NCBI GenBank assembly: GCA_035578175.1
Contig: JAQMRL010000008.1
Coordinates: 9,090,883-9,154,882 of the forward strand
DNA: 64,000 nucleotides
Direction: 5' to 3'
DNA from: Catonia carolina
Taxonomy: Eukaryota; Arthropoda; Insecta; Hemiptera; Achilidae
The stretch's first letter is position 1, and each line of letters begins with the position of its first letter. The notes below the pieces were generated by a model. The model ran no database searches. It was not told where the DNA came from and saw nothing but the letters and a program-made list of their open reading frames with translations. Of the stretch, positions 53,861 through 64,000 are shown piece by piece. Position numbers and translations under genes: made by a program.

Positions 53861-54290
53861 TTAATTTCGTGTAAGAGTAGGTCAGAAAGTTCGTGTTATA
53901 TTTTAGCATTTTTGTGAAATCAGTTTTCAGTTTGACCGGAATTAAAAAATAATAGAGACGTTTAGGATATTTGGGGTAGATTTTAAAGGTGTTTACGTCA
54001 TGTTTTTTTTTGTAGTGGGCGTACAAATGTTTAGGAAGCAAGGTGAGAAATATGAATAAGAGCATTGTTTACATTAACTGTAATTTTAGGAGAGAGGGGA
54101 AGGGAGGGAGAGAACAAACTGTGCTAAGGTTATTAGGTTAGAAAAGTCAATATTGTCGTGTAGATTTCTAATAACTATGACCTTATTACAAAAAGGGTCA
54201 AGTCAGTACCTTATTTACTTACTTAAACCACAATTTATATTAATTTTCTTTTTCCCTCCAATTTCCTGCAATGCAGTGAGAAATATATTT
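53861..54290. other. Interval without recognised feature
   Basis: AT-rich; nothing recognised. Confidence 0.45.
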
Positions 54291-55398
<1,108 letters not shown>

Positions 55399-55445
55399 AA
55401 TTTTTTTTAACACACAATAAGATCCCGGTTACCCGACCTGCTTTT

Positions 55446-55577
55446 CAACCAAATGTTTCAGTCATATAATTTGCTGACCATCTGATAAAAAGGACTATTT
55501 TTTTGTAATCCTGGTACAAGCAGATCGACTGCAAATAATTTAATACTCCACCTGCCTATTAAGAGCAAAAACTTAGG
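55446..55577 (-). mobile_element. (AAC)n-tailed SINE, head fragment
   Basis: Complement of the SINE head (CACCTGCCTATTAAGAGC). It abuts the jockey element, whose insertion may have truncated it. Confidence 0.72.
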
Positions 55578-55921
55578 TTATATATATATATTTTTTTTTT
55601 AACTTATTTATTTACAATCAGCCTTACAATGTGGCTTTAAGCAAACCATTTTACAAGAACTAAACTTACGTGAGTGAAGTAGACAGCCTTTGCTCTCACT
55701 TCAACTAAATAAAATTAGAAAATAAAGTTAATAAAAACTAAGAAATGTTGTAAAGTTACAAAATTAACAAAAACAATGTAAAAGAAGTAAACAAAAAAAA
55801 ATGAAGTAAACAATGCAAAAGAAGTTAACAATAAAAAAGTAAAATAAATAAAATTTTGAAATTTCACTTTAGATTAAAAAGTGTGATGAGGATGAGTGGT
55901 GAATTTAACTTGGTGTATGTA

Positions 55922-57730
55922 TTAAAATCGTTGGTCTAAGTCGAGGATGTGATGTCTTTTGAGGCGCTTCGTTTCCTCACTGTTGTCCAGTAAATTTAAT
56001 GCCAGGTGGTTCTGGTGATTGTTTAATCTTAGCTGGTACCGGAGGCTCAGCTCTCTTATCTCTTCTGTTACGGTACGGATACGAAGATGGTCATGTATTT
56101 CCGAGTTTCTTATAAACCACCCAGCGTTACTCGTCGATCTTAATACTTTATTTTGGTAGCGTTGTATCATTTCTAAATTGGATCTGCTGGATGTACCCCA
56201 AAGCTGAGCGCCATACTTCCAAACAGGCTTGAAAATTGTATTGTAGATCAAGACCTTATTTTCAACAGATAATTGTGATCTTCTTCCTAACAACCAGTTA
56301 AACCTCATGTATTTTAAATTAAGCTCGTTCCGTTTACATACTATGTGATGTCGCCAAGTTAATCTCCGATCAAGATGCAAGCCAAGGTACTTCACATGAT
56401 CTTGTTGTGGGAGTACATCATTACCTAGGAGTACTGATGGGCATTCCTCTCTTCTCATAGTAAACGTAACTTGGACGGATTTATTTGCGTTGGCTTTTAG
56501 TCTCCATTTGTTCAACCATAGTAGCACTTCGTCTAAGTATATTTGAGCTTTATTTGATGCTTCTGTAGCAATATTGTCAGATGAAAGAATTGCTGTATCA
56601 TCAGTGTACGTAGCGGTAAGTACTGATTGGTTTAGAGGCATGTCAGCGGTAAATATTACGTATAATATTGGAGCAAGTATAGATCCTTGAGGAACCCCGG
56701 AGTTTATTTCTCCAAATTTTGAGTATGCACCTCTGCATTTAATTTGAAATATCCTACCTTCCAGAAAAGATTTAAGAACAAAATAAAACGGATAAGGTAA
56801 AATTGTTTTTAATTTGTATAAAAGACCAATATGCCACACTTTGTCAAAGGCTCTTAATATGTCTAGAAAAAGAGCACAGCAGATATCTCCCCTTTCTAAT
56901 GTGTCAGATATCATATTCACTACCCGATGTACTTGCTCCACAGTAGAGTGACCGCTTCTGAATCCAAATTGATGGTCTGGAACAACATTCTGTTTTATTA
57001 GAATCCCCTGAAGCTTCTTTAAAAACAATTTTTCAAAGACCTTGGAAAGAAGAGGCAGTAAGCTAATTGGCCTATATGAAGACATTTCATTTGGTGGTTT
57101 ACCTGGTTTTGGAATCATTATTATTTGCGAGACTTTCCATTGAGAAGGAAAATGTGTCGTTCGCAAGATACTGTTGAATAGAATTTGAAGATAAGTTAAT
57201 GCCCTGACAGGAAGATGTTTGATGACTTCAGACGTAATTAAGTCAAATCCCGGAGCCTTTTTTGATGGAAGGTGATTGATTACTTGTTGTATCTCGCCAA
57301 CAGTAAAAGGTTCTATCGGTAAGTCCATAGGCACTGGTATTTCCATAAACTCGTGAATTTCTTTTTCGTCAATTCCGACAGAAGGATGAGGTTGAAATAC
57401 ATCACTTAGGTAGTCGCAAAACAAATCGGCTTTCTCTTCATCACTTCTAGCCCAATTCCCATCATCACGTCGGAGTGGAGGAGTATGTTGAATTGGTCTT
57501 TTTATTTTAGAAGTGGCTTTCCATAACGAGTGATCTGTTGTTTCGTTGGGAGACAAATTTTCTAAAAAGCTTCGAAAAGAATTATTTTTTATAGTGAATA
57601 ATAAATCTTTTAGTTCTTTTGATGCTCGGTTGAATGCGGTTTTGTCTGTGGGGTGTCTGCTATTTTGCCATACACACCGTAATCTTCTTTTTTCTCTTAC
57701 TTTTTCCAAAATTTCACGTGGGTAATTCAT
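55922..57730 (-). CDS. jockey LINE ORF2, reverse transcriptase part
   Basis: 602 codons from the first ATG after the premature stop. The RT motifs are in order: APGFDLITSEVIK (about 159-171), SSYRPISLLPLLSKVFEKL, FGFRSGHST, motif A FLDILRAFDKVWH (about 288-300), motif B NSGVPQGSILAP and motif C YTDD (375-378), a variant of the usual YADD. The thumb segment YLGLHLDRRLTWRHH follows. The C-terminus ends LDNSEETKRLKRHHI. This frame is continuous with the endonuclease part; only a TAA at 57782-57784 separates them. All catalytic aspartates are present. Confidence 0.93.
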   Translation of the reverse strand: MNYPREILEKVREKRRLRCVWQNSRHPTDKTAFNRASKELKDLLFTIKNNSFRSFLENLSPNETTDHSLWKATSKIKRPIQHTPPLRRDDGNWARSDEEKADLFCDYLSDVFQPHPSVGIDEKEIHEFMEIPVPMDLPIEPFTVGEIQQVINHLPSKKAPGFDLITSEVIKHLPVRALTYLQILFNSILRTTHFPSQWKVSQIIMIPKPGKPPNEMSSYRPISLLPLLSKVFEKLFLKKLQGILIKQNVVPDHQFGFRSGHSTVEQVHRVVNMISDTLERGDICCALFLDILRAFDKVWHIGLLYKLKTILPYPFYFVLKSFLEGRIFQIKCRGAYSKFGEINSGVPQGSILAPILYVIFTADMPLNQSVLTATYTDDTAILSSDNIATEASNKAQIYLDEVLLWLNKWRLKANANKSVQVTFTMRREECPSVLLGNDVLPQQDHVKYLGLHLDRRLTWRHHIVCKRNELNLKYMRFNWLLGRRSQLSVENKVLIYNTIFKPVWKYGAQLWGTSSRSNLEMIQRYQNKVLRSTSNAGWFIRNSEIHDHLRIRTVTEEIRELSLRYQLRLNNHQNHLALNLLDNSEETKRLKRHHILDLDQRF

Positions 57731-57781
57731 ATTATCGTGTTCTGTGACTGTATCTTCCGGTGTACTACTCCAAGCTGCTTT

Positions 57782-58606
57782 TTAAATGATGTTTGTGAAG
57801 TGTTGAACTGCTTCATCTATGTCGTCCGATACTTTTAAAGGTATGTTGAGGTTAATGTTGTCATGAATAAAAGCTGAGAAGAAAGTCCAATTTGTGTATT
57901 TGTTATATAAAGTGGGAGGTTTTTGTCGTAGAATAATATGTGTACTGATTGTAATTATGATTGGAGAATGGTCTGATGTACTGTCTAGGCTGCTTTCCAC
58001 ATCTGTATAAAACCTACTGATACCTTTTGTGATACCAAAGTCCAATAAATCAGGGATTTTATTTCGGTCTGTTGGCCAGTATGTAGGTTGTCCGGTAGAC
58101 AAGATATTATAATTATTTCCCAAATCTATGGCCACTTTCAGTTCCCGACCACGAGGTGTAATGAGGCGAGATCCCCAATACGTATGTTTAGCATTCCAAT
58201 CGCCCGCTGAGATAAATCGATTTCCAAGGAGATGGAAATAATTCTGGAACACATTTCTCGTTATCTGATGCCTCGGCGGACAGTAAACAGATGAAATTAC
58301 CAGAGGACCAAACCAATCGTGTAATTGTATCGATGTCGCTTGAAGATGATCTGATGTGCATGCTGGCAACTCGTGATGTTTTATTGAATTTTTAACAAGA
58401 ATAGCACTGCTTCCATGAGCGTTACCATCCGGATGATTGGCGTTGTAGAGTGTATATCCATATAGTCTAAAAAAATCAGGGTTTGTAAGGTGAGATTCAG
58501 ATATGAGAAGAATATCTATTTTGTTAACCTTCAGAAAAACTTCTACTTCCTGTCGCCTCCGAATAAGACCGTTGACATTCCACTCCGCAATTCGTAGGAA
58601 TTTCAT
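57782..58606 (-). CDS. jockey LINE ORF2, endonuclease part
   Basis: 274 codons. An apurinic-type endonuclease with WNVNG (N10), ISESHL (E37), GDWNAKHTYWGS (about 139-150), an LLDFGI segment and the terminal SDHSP (about 213) that forms part of the active site. The start ATG overlaps the stop of ORF1 (ATGA), suggesting coupled re-initiation. The TAA at 57782-57784 truncates it; the same frame then continues with KAAWSSTPED into the RT part, so this is one nonsense mutation in a single ORF2 of about 894 residues. Confidence 0.92.
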   Translation of the reverse strand: MKFLRIAEWNVNGLIRRRQEVEVFLKVNKIDILLISESHLTNPDFFRLYGYTLYNANHPDGNAHGSSAILVKNSIKHHELPACTSDHLQATSIQLHDWFGPLVISSVYCPPRHQITRNVFQNYFHLLGNRFISAGDWNAKHTYWGSRLITPRGRELKVAIDLGNNYNILSTGQPTYWPTDRNKIPDLLDFGITKGISRFYTDVESSLDSTSDHSPIIITISTHIILRQKPPTLYNKYTNWTFFSAFIHDNINLNIPLKVSDDIDEAVQHFTNII

Positions 58607-59850
58607 TTAAACAGTTTATTGTCAACGGTTGTCAATAATCCCATCAGATTACTCATTTGACTAACCAATAATTCAATCTGTTCAGATACTTTATTGAGTT
58701 TTGTTACTATGTCAGAATCTTCCCTTTTGTTCTGGAGTACATCTGCGTATGACACAGATGGTGTAGTTTGACTGTTATCAATAATAACATTTTGTCTGGT
58801 TTGTTTTAATTTAGGAAAGTGTTCATTATTTGCATTGAATGATCTGATATTCTTAGGTTGTGAATCAGTCGTAGGGGTATTCCTGTTTCCACGTTTCCTG
58901 TTCATTATTTCCTGGTAAATGCGGCAACCTTTATAATTCGCAGGATGATTATCTAAACACAATGCACATGTTGCTGGTGTGTTTCGATCTGTCTTTGGGC
59001 AGTCAGTTGTATTATGGCTCTGCGCACACTTTACACAACGATAGGGACGCATGCAATTGTTTTTGGTGTGGCCGTATTGTTGGCGACGTTTACATTGAAC
59101 TATGTGGTTACTTTTTCTAGGTGGTTCGATATTAACGCAACAATTCGAAATATACCTGATATTAAAAATGTCTTTGTTGTTTTCTTGCGGTTCAAGATTA
59201 ACAAAAAATATAGGAATTGGTTCTTTAGTTACGCGGTGGCGAGCATTAACAATTTCACCTCTGACTTTGTGCCCATGTTTTTCAATTTCTTCTTTAATAA
59301 TAGAAGTTGGAATAGAGTAATGTAAATTTTTTATTACTGTTCGGTAAGCGCGTTCTTCTTTCCTACTAAATGTATGACCGATTAAATTCACTTCACGAAT
59401 AACCGCTATTAATTTTTTGTAAACATCAACATTACTTGATATAACTTTTAATTGTTTATTACTAAATGATTTAATTAAATAGTCTGATTTAGAAACCGAT
59501 TTATCAAATAACTCTATAAATTTGTTAATATCTGTTATGCCGTATAGGATTATAGGTGGAGTTTTAATCTTTTTTTGTTGAGAAACGTTATTTTCTTCAA
59601 CAGGCAAACAGCTGAATCTATTTTTTAATGAAATATTATTAACATTTGAATCTACTAATTTATCAGCTGATTTGCTTTTTAAAATTGGTACAGTTTGCCA
59701 ATCAGGTGTATTCTGGAAATCATCTGCTTCTACGTACATGGAATCAATGCCTTCTTGATTATTCATCGTAGATTGGCGAGCTAGCTTACTCTGCTCATTG
59801 GAGGAAGATGAAGAAGAAGAAGAAGAAGGGCGTTTCAGCCCATTGTACAT
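58603..59850 (-). CDS. jockey LINE ORF1 (gag-like, zinc knuckles)
   Basis: 415 codons. A serine-rich N-terminus (nine serines at 9-17) is followed by a central domain resembling the PRE_C2HC region (YRTVIKNLHYSIPTSIIKEE) and three zinc knuckles: C253 to C266, then CVKCAQSHNTTDC and CALCLDNHPANYKGC. In the first knuckle the second cysteine is arginine (R256, codon at 59083-59085), so the metal site is likely damaged. The C-terminus is glutamine-rich and may be coiled. It binds element RNA in known jockey elements. Confidence 0.9.
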   Translation of the reverse strand: MYNGLKRPSSSSSSSSSNEQSKLARQSTMNNQEGIDSMYVEADDFQNTPDWQTVPILKSKSADKLVDSNVNNISLKNRFSCLPVEENNVSQQKKIKTPPIILYGITDINKFIELFDKSVSKSDYLIKSFSNKQLKVISSNVDVYKKLIAVIREVNLIGHTFSRKEERAYRTVIKNLHYSIPTSIIKEEIEKHGHKVRGEIVNARHRVTKEPIPIFFVNLEPQENNKDIFNIRYISNCCVNIEPPRKSNHIVQCKRRQQYGHTKNNCMRPYRCVKCAQSHNTTDCPKTDRNTPATCALCLDNHPANYKGCRIYQEIMNRKRGNRNTPTTDSQPKNIRSFNANNEHFPKLKQTRQNVIIDNSQTTPSVSYADVLQNKREDSDIVTKLNKVSEQIELLVSQMSNLMGLLTTVDNKLFK

Positions 59851-60145
59851 GTTGTTTATAGTTAAATTTTTAGATTAAACCTAACCTCTAGCTTATAACA
59901 AAATATTCAAAAACAATTATTATTATTATCTAAAAAAAAACGAAATACTTATCAAAAAAAACTCTTGTAGACAGTTGCCCAATGTAACAGGTATATTTTT
60001 ACCATTAACTGACAGTTTATAAAGAAATTTTCTTCAAATAGAGTAGCACTATAAAAAACACAACTATACCGTAAACATGTATACAGCTGACTCTTAGGTT
60101 ATGTTTTCATTTTACGTTTTTTACTTTTTTTTTATTTTGTTATCC

Positions 60146-60456
60146 CTAATTTGTGTACGTTGCAATCTATTCAATTCAGCACAATAAGCAACCCCATGAC
60201 CCAATAAGATAAGGATAATGTGTATGACGTGTACATGAGGTGTAGTCTTGTACAGACTCAGGTCGACCATTCCTGAGAGAGTATGGTTAATTCAATCCCA
60301 ACCATCAAAGTACACCGGTAACCACTGTCTAGCATTCAAATCCGTATAAAAGTAACTACCTTTACTAGGATTTGAACCAGGAACCTTCGTTTCCAAAAAT
60401 CAGCTGTTAAACAGCTGATTTTGGCGACGACTTTACCTTTAGACCAACCCGGTGGG
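60146..60456 (-). mobile_element. Palindrome-bearing tRNA SINE
   Basis: Complete minus-strand copy including the AAAATCAGCTGTT/AACAGCTGATTTT palindrome and the ACCTTTAGACCAACC A-box complement. Confidence 0.9.
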
Positions 60457-60883
60457 TGAATTGTTTACTTTAAATATAAGTTATAATAATATTGTGACAC
60501 TTATCGCTAAGGTCCGTTTCGGGATCTAGGTAATTAAATAATTAATACTCTAAAGTTTACAATTACAATATTATTTATTACAACAAAAAGAGTTACAAAA
60601 TAAATAATAAACTAATTATAATGAAGTAATACAATAAATAAGTTAAATAATTTACTTAGAACTACTTACAACGATTATATAGAATGCACGTACAAAATGA
60701 AACTGAATACACAATGCACATACACAAAAAACTGAATTTAATGCACATGCACAATAACTTTACACCATGCACACACACACAAAGACAGTATAACAATAGT
60801 TGAACGCAATGCCCGGAACGTGCCTCCGCACTACGCACCGATAGCCACTCGTCAAAGATCAAACGAACACTAACTGTCGACCG

Positions 60884-60908
60884 CATCCGGGGCTCTCTTT
60901 ATATAGGT
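60884..60908 (-). promoter_or_regulatory. TATA-type promoter of the LTR, copy near the R region
   Basis: CTATATAAAGAGAGCCCCGG on the minus strand, about 30 bases before CGACAGTTAGTG; the second copy is near 61990-62010 (TATATAAAGGGAGCC). Confidence 0.5.
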
Positions 60909-61103
60909 TAGATGAAAGAGATTTCTCGAAAGACACAGAAATTCGATCAAAAAGATAATTCCAGAGTGGCAGAGAAATTCCATGCAAATAATAAAGTACA
61001 AAAAACCCTTTTTACTGGAAAAGTCTTAACTATTGTAAACAAGTTAATATATCTATTGTAAATAGAATAAAAGGTGGTAATCAACCGACCCCTTTCATAA
61101 ATA

Positions 61104-61857
61104 TAGGGTGATTCAAAAAGAGCGCCGGTTTTGATATATCAAATTAAGAGATTTATTTTATTGAAAAACTGAAAATAAATACATCAACAAGTTCATCTTT
61201 CCTTCCGATTTTATGTATGAAAAATGATGTCATGCATGTGTCCTCCTCTACTGCGCTGGCACGCATCAACTCTGTCCATGAAATTGGATATTACTGCACG
61301 ACAAGTTTCGACTTCCATTTGCCCGATAACCCGTCGAATTTCCTCCTTCAAGTCATTGATGTTTCGGGGTTTATTGGCATACACCAATGACTTCAGATGA
61401 CCTTAAAGAGGAAAGTCACAAGGGGTCAAGTCACACGACCTTGGTAGCCATTGATGGTCGGAATTACGAGAAATGATGCGATCCTGGAACCGTTCACGGA
61501 GCAACAACATTGTTTCTCATGCAGCGTGACAGGTGGCACCATCCTGCTGAAACCACAACTCGTCAATGTCCATTCCATCCAAATGACGCCACAAAAACTC
61601 CCTAACCATCGTACGGTATCGGTCTCCATTTACTGTTACGGCTTGTCCTTCTTGATTTTCAAAAAAGTAAGGGCCGATGACACCGCCCGACCAAAAGCCG
61701 CACCAAACTGTCACTCGCTGTGCATACAAGAGAAACTACAACTGAATCGTCAATCGGAATGTTCTCCGAAATAGAAATGAGGTCAAACAATGTTGCCAAC
61801 CGATAAACAAAAATTTACCAGCCGTTTAAAAACCGGCGCTCTTTTTGAATCACCCTT
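61104..61857 (-). mobile_element. Tc1/mariner-type transposon, internally deleted (copy C)
   Basis: 754 bp with the GGGTGATTCAAAAAGAGCGC ends. TA lies on both sides and the neighbouring duplicate block gives the empty site (CATAAATAGTTG). It lacks the 5' half of the transposase gene and keeps the middle and 3' regions. Confidence 0.92.
61190..61729 (-). pseudogene. Deleted mariner transposase, central and C-terminal parts
   Basis: The minus frame 61729-61517 reads YAQRVTVWCGFWSGGVIGPY, then VNGDRYRTMVREFLW and DELWFQQDGATCH, which carries the second catalytic aspartate missing from copies A and B. A stop follows at 61517. The last catalytic segment continues in degraded form, with the C-terminal tail near 61230. 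There is no start codon of its own; the DNA joins 5' UTR sequence directly to mid-gene. Confidence 0.88.
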
Positions 61858-62375
61858 TAGTTGTACAACAAATACCTTATCTTACACAATAGCACGGTCC
61901 TTTTAAATAACCTTTTATAACCGACCCTGCACCACGCACCGATAGCCACTCGTCAAAGATCAAACGAACACTAATTCTCGACCGCACCCGGGGCTCCCTT
62001 TATATAGGTTAGATGAATGAGATTTCTAGAAAAACACAGAAATTCCATCAAAAAGATAATTCCAGAGTGGCAGAGAAACTCCATGCAAATAATAAAGTAC
62101 AAAAATCCCTTTTTACTGGAAAAATCTTAACTATTGTAAACAAGCAAATAGATCTATTGTAAATAGAATAAAAGGTGGTAATCAACCGACCTCTTTCATA
62201 AATAGTTGTACAACAAAGACCTTATCATACACAATAGGACGGTCCTTTTAAATAACCTTTTATAACCGACCCTATTGTTTGTTACTTTTTCACTCTATTA
62301 TCTACTCTTTACCATTTTATGAATGAAGAACTAGAAATTTCTTGAACCATATTCGTCTTCGATATTGTCACAATC

Positions 62376-62768
62376 TGCCCATAACAGACAGGTGGAGTGT
62401 CAAATTATTTACACTCAATCTGTTATTTACAGGGCTAAAATAAATAGTTCTGTTTCTTATCACATGGTCAGTCAATTAAATAACTGAATCATTTAAGAAC
62501 AGAAGAGGTAGAGGTGTATTGTGACACTAATCACAGTTATCTCGTCTGAATGTAATGGATTTCATTATACAGCCAGACCCTGTGGTGAATGAAGTGAAAG
62601 TGTCATTTGCAGAGTGGGAAATATATTATGCTTTTCAGAAGGCCTGGCATGCTGGTAAGTGTACTATTCCACTCAGTGAGGAAGGCATGGTAAATCACTT
62701 TACTCCTCGATTTACTTAGTAAAACCTCTACAGGTTCAAACCAGCCTTTTGGCTGATGACCTAAACAA
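62376..62768 (+). mobile_element. (AAC)n-tailed SINE
   Basis: Complete body from TGCCCATAACAGACAGGTGG to GATGACCTAAACAACAC; directly abuts the LTR end at 62372. Confidence 0.88.
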
Positions 62769-62775
62769 CACATTA

Positions 62776-62818
62776 TTAACATTGGCAAGAGAAAGTCGTG
62801 TGACGTTTCACACACACA
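62776..62818 (+). mobile_element. Helentron-like 3' end scrap
   Basis: ATTGGCAAGAGAAAGTCGTG plus a hairpin that has turned into a (CA)n run. Confidence 0.7.
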
Positions 62819-62833
62819 CACACATACTTTTTT

Positions 62834-62986
62834 ACTTTCTCTTGCCTATATGAATATATAGGAATGAAAGTACCTATTGTTTTCATGTCGATTTTTAGAA
62901 ATCGAGTTTTCACCGGATCTATACGTTTTCAGACCCCCTGAACCCATAAAACATGTTTTCAGCGATTGGTCTGTGTGTGTGTCTGT

Positions 62987-63031
<45 letters not shown>

Positions 63032-63188
63032 CGCGCATTTGTGTGTGTATACAAAATATCTCAAGAACGGAACATCGTACGAACTTGAAACTTGAAACTT
63101 AAGTTACATACCACTACCGGACCCGACACGAACATTTTCATCAACATCGGTCAACCGGAAGTAGTAGTGTATTCGTATAATTTTTCAC
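62834..63188 (+). mobile_element. Helentron-like element, 5' part
   Basis: 5' repeat ACTTTCTCTTGCC, hairpin, (TG)n(CG)n at 62970-63040 with a GCGCGCGCGCG run, then family body to TTTTTCACG, where satellite-like sequence begins. Confidence 0.88.
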
Positions 63189-63235
63189 GTCTGTGAAGTT
63201 GGCCCTACCCATACAAAAATTTGAAAAAAAATTAG

Positions 63236-64000
63236 TGCATTCGATTGTTCTACGTTTGTTCCGGATTGTTCCGCAAAAATTTTCGTTTGTTCCGCTCAAA
63301 TAAGCGAGAAAATCGAGAAAAACCGTGAGTGGGGCTAACTTCACGATGGCCCCCCCCCATTTAACCTTTTTCAACTTTTTTTTTGCATAGATCGATAGAT
63401 CTTCGTTTGTTCCGGATTGTTCCGCAAAAATTTTCGTTTGTTCCGCTCAAACAAGCGAGAAAATCGAGGAAAACTGGGTGGGGCTAACTTCACGCTGGCC
63501 CCCCCCCCCACTCAACTTTTCCAACTTTTTTTTACATAGATCGATAGATCTTCGTTTGTTCCGGATTGTTCCATAAAAATTTTCGTTTTTTCCGCTCAAA
63601 TAAGCGAGAAAATCGAGGAAAACTGCGGCGAGCTAGCCCCCCCCCCACTCAACTTTTTGAACTTTTTTATACATGGATCGATAGGTCTTCGTTTGTTCCG
63701 GATTGTTCCGCAAAACTTTTCGTTCGTTCTGCTCAAATAAGCGAGAAAATCGAGGAAAACTGCTGGGGGATAGCGTGTAGTTAGCCCCACCCACTCAACT
63801 TTTTGAACTTTTTTTTACATGGATCGATAGATCTTCGTTTGTTCCGGATTGTTCCACAAAAGTTTTCGTTTGTTCCGCTCAAATTAGCGAGAAAATCGAG
63901 GAAAACTGCTGGGGGATAGCGTGAAGTTAGCCCCACCCACTCAACTTTTTGAACTTTTTTTTACATGGATCGATAGATCTTCGTTTGTTCCGGATTGTTC
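63236..64000 (+). repeat. Tandem satellite, unit about 145 bp, runs off the window
   Basis: CGTTTGTTCCGGATTGTTCC recurs near 63253, 63402, 63550, 63688, 63833 and 63980. Each unit includes TTCCGCTCAAATAAGCGAG, a C run (CCCCCCCC) and GATCGATAGATCTTCG. At least five units are visible. The small open frames are periodic artefacts. Confidence 0.93.

Larger units (their letters stand above)
55582..60092 (-). mobile_element. Full-length jockey-type LINE with 10 bp target duplication
   Basis: CTTAGGTTAT occurs at 55572-55581 and 60093-60102. The element is about 4.51 kb on the minus strand: 5' UTR of roughly 240 bp (60092-59851), ORF1 (gag-like), ORF2 (endonuclease and reverse transcriptase, broken by one stop), 3' UTR of about 330 bp and a short A tail (T run near 55590). 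Its full length and nearly open frames make it the youngest autonomous-type element here. Confidence 0.93.
60493..62372 (-). mobile_element. Solo-LTR-like unit with duplicated promoter region
   Basis: The ends are TGTGACA and TGTCACA. On the minus strand a block of about 345 bp occurs twice in tandem (61929-62275, and 60831-61103 plus 61858-61928). Each has CCTATATAAAGGGAGCC and, some 30 bases on, a GTCGA...TTAGTG initiator-like site. Downstream an AATAAA-type signal lies near 60585. This layout fits U3-R-U5 of an LTR retrotransposon with no internal region left. Without the mariner it is about 1.13 kb. No convincing target duplication was found. Confidence 0.65.

Noticed and set aside
59014..59325. 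Plus-strand frames opposite jockey ORF1
   Set aside because: Shadows of the minus-strand coding sequence; no motifs.
63236..64000. CRISPR-like regular spacing of TTTGTTCCGG words
   Set aside because: The whole ~145 bp unit repeats, so it is satellite DNA and not repeat-spacer structure.

Overview
This is eukaryotic, AT-rich, almost gene-free DNA, most likely from an insect or other arthropod. The evidence is the transposon content: a jockey-type LINE, DUF4817-type Tc1/mariner elements, tRNA-derived SINEs, a pogo/Tigger relic and a Helentron/DINE-like family. I see no rRNA gene, functional tRNA gene, CRISPR array, operon or viral genome. The species cannot be named from the sequence.

Layout. 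1-7.8 kb: two copies of one LINE tail (1-616 and 7077-7545), a 5'-truncated LINE with an open reverse transcriptase frame (1192-2316), several copies of a ~395 bp SINE ending in (AAC)n, and a TA-flanked MITE (6622-6949). 8-13.1 kb: a hAT MITE with a perfect 8 bp target duplication (8158-8582), a piggyBac-like MITE, a (CA)n tract of about 366 bp inside a Helentron-like element, and a 503 bp tandem duplication. 13.5-23.1 kb: nested DNA transposons, including TIR elements inside TIR elements and Helentron-like elements inside an older Helentron-like element, plus an internally deleted mariner. 25.4-30.6 kb: two giant palindromic fold-back elements and a half copy loaded with LINE pieces that have (ATT)n tails. 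31-37.5 kb: SINE, LINE and Helentron fragments and a pogo/Tigger relic. 38.4-40.2 kb: the least repetitive stretch, with a GC-rich block and one candidate host exon. 40.2-55.4 kb: more nests, including a mariner holding a Helentron-like element at a demonstrable empty/filled site. 55.6-60.1 kb: a structurally full-length jockey LINE on the minus strand with a 10 bp target duplication, whose ORF2 is broken by one in-frame stop. 60.5-62.4 kb: a solo-LTR-like unit with a duplicated promoter region and a mariner inside. 63.2-64 kb: a ~145 bp tandem satellite that runs off the end.

How the parts work together. Autonomous LINEs probably supplied enzymes for the SINEs. The clearest case is the (AAC)n SINE, whose 3' end has the same hairpin layout as the LINE ending at 2320, with different but paired stem bases. 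Deleted mariners and MITEs depend on transposases not encoded here in intact form. The Helentron-like family has a 13 bp 5' terminal repeat, its inverted copy just inside the 3' end, a 3' hairpin, T-rich insertion sites and an internal (TG)n tract. It is the most abundant structure and the main source of the long microsatellites. Calls rest on motif recognition and visual comparison of copies inside the window; family names need database confirmation.
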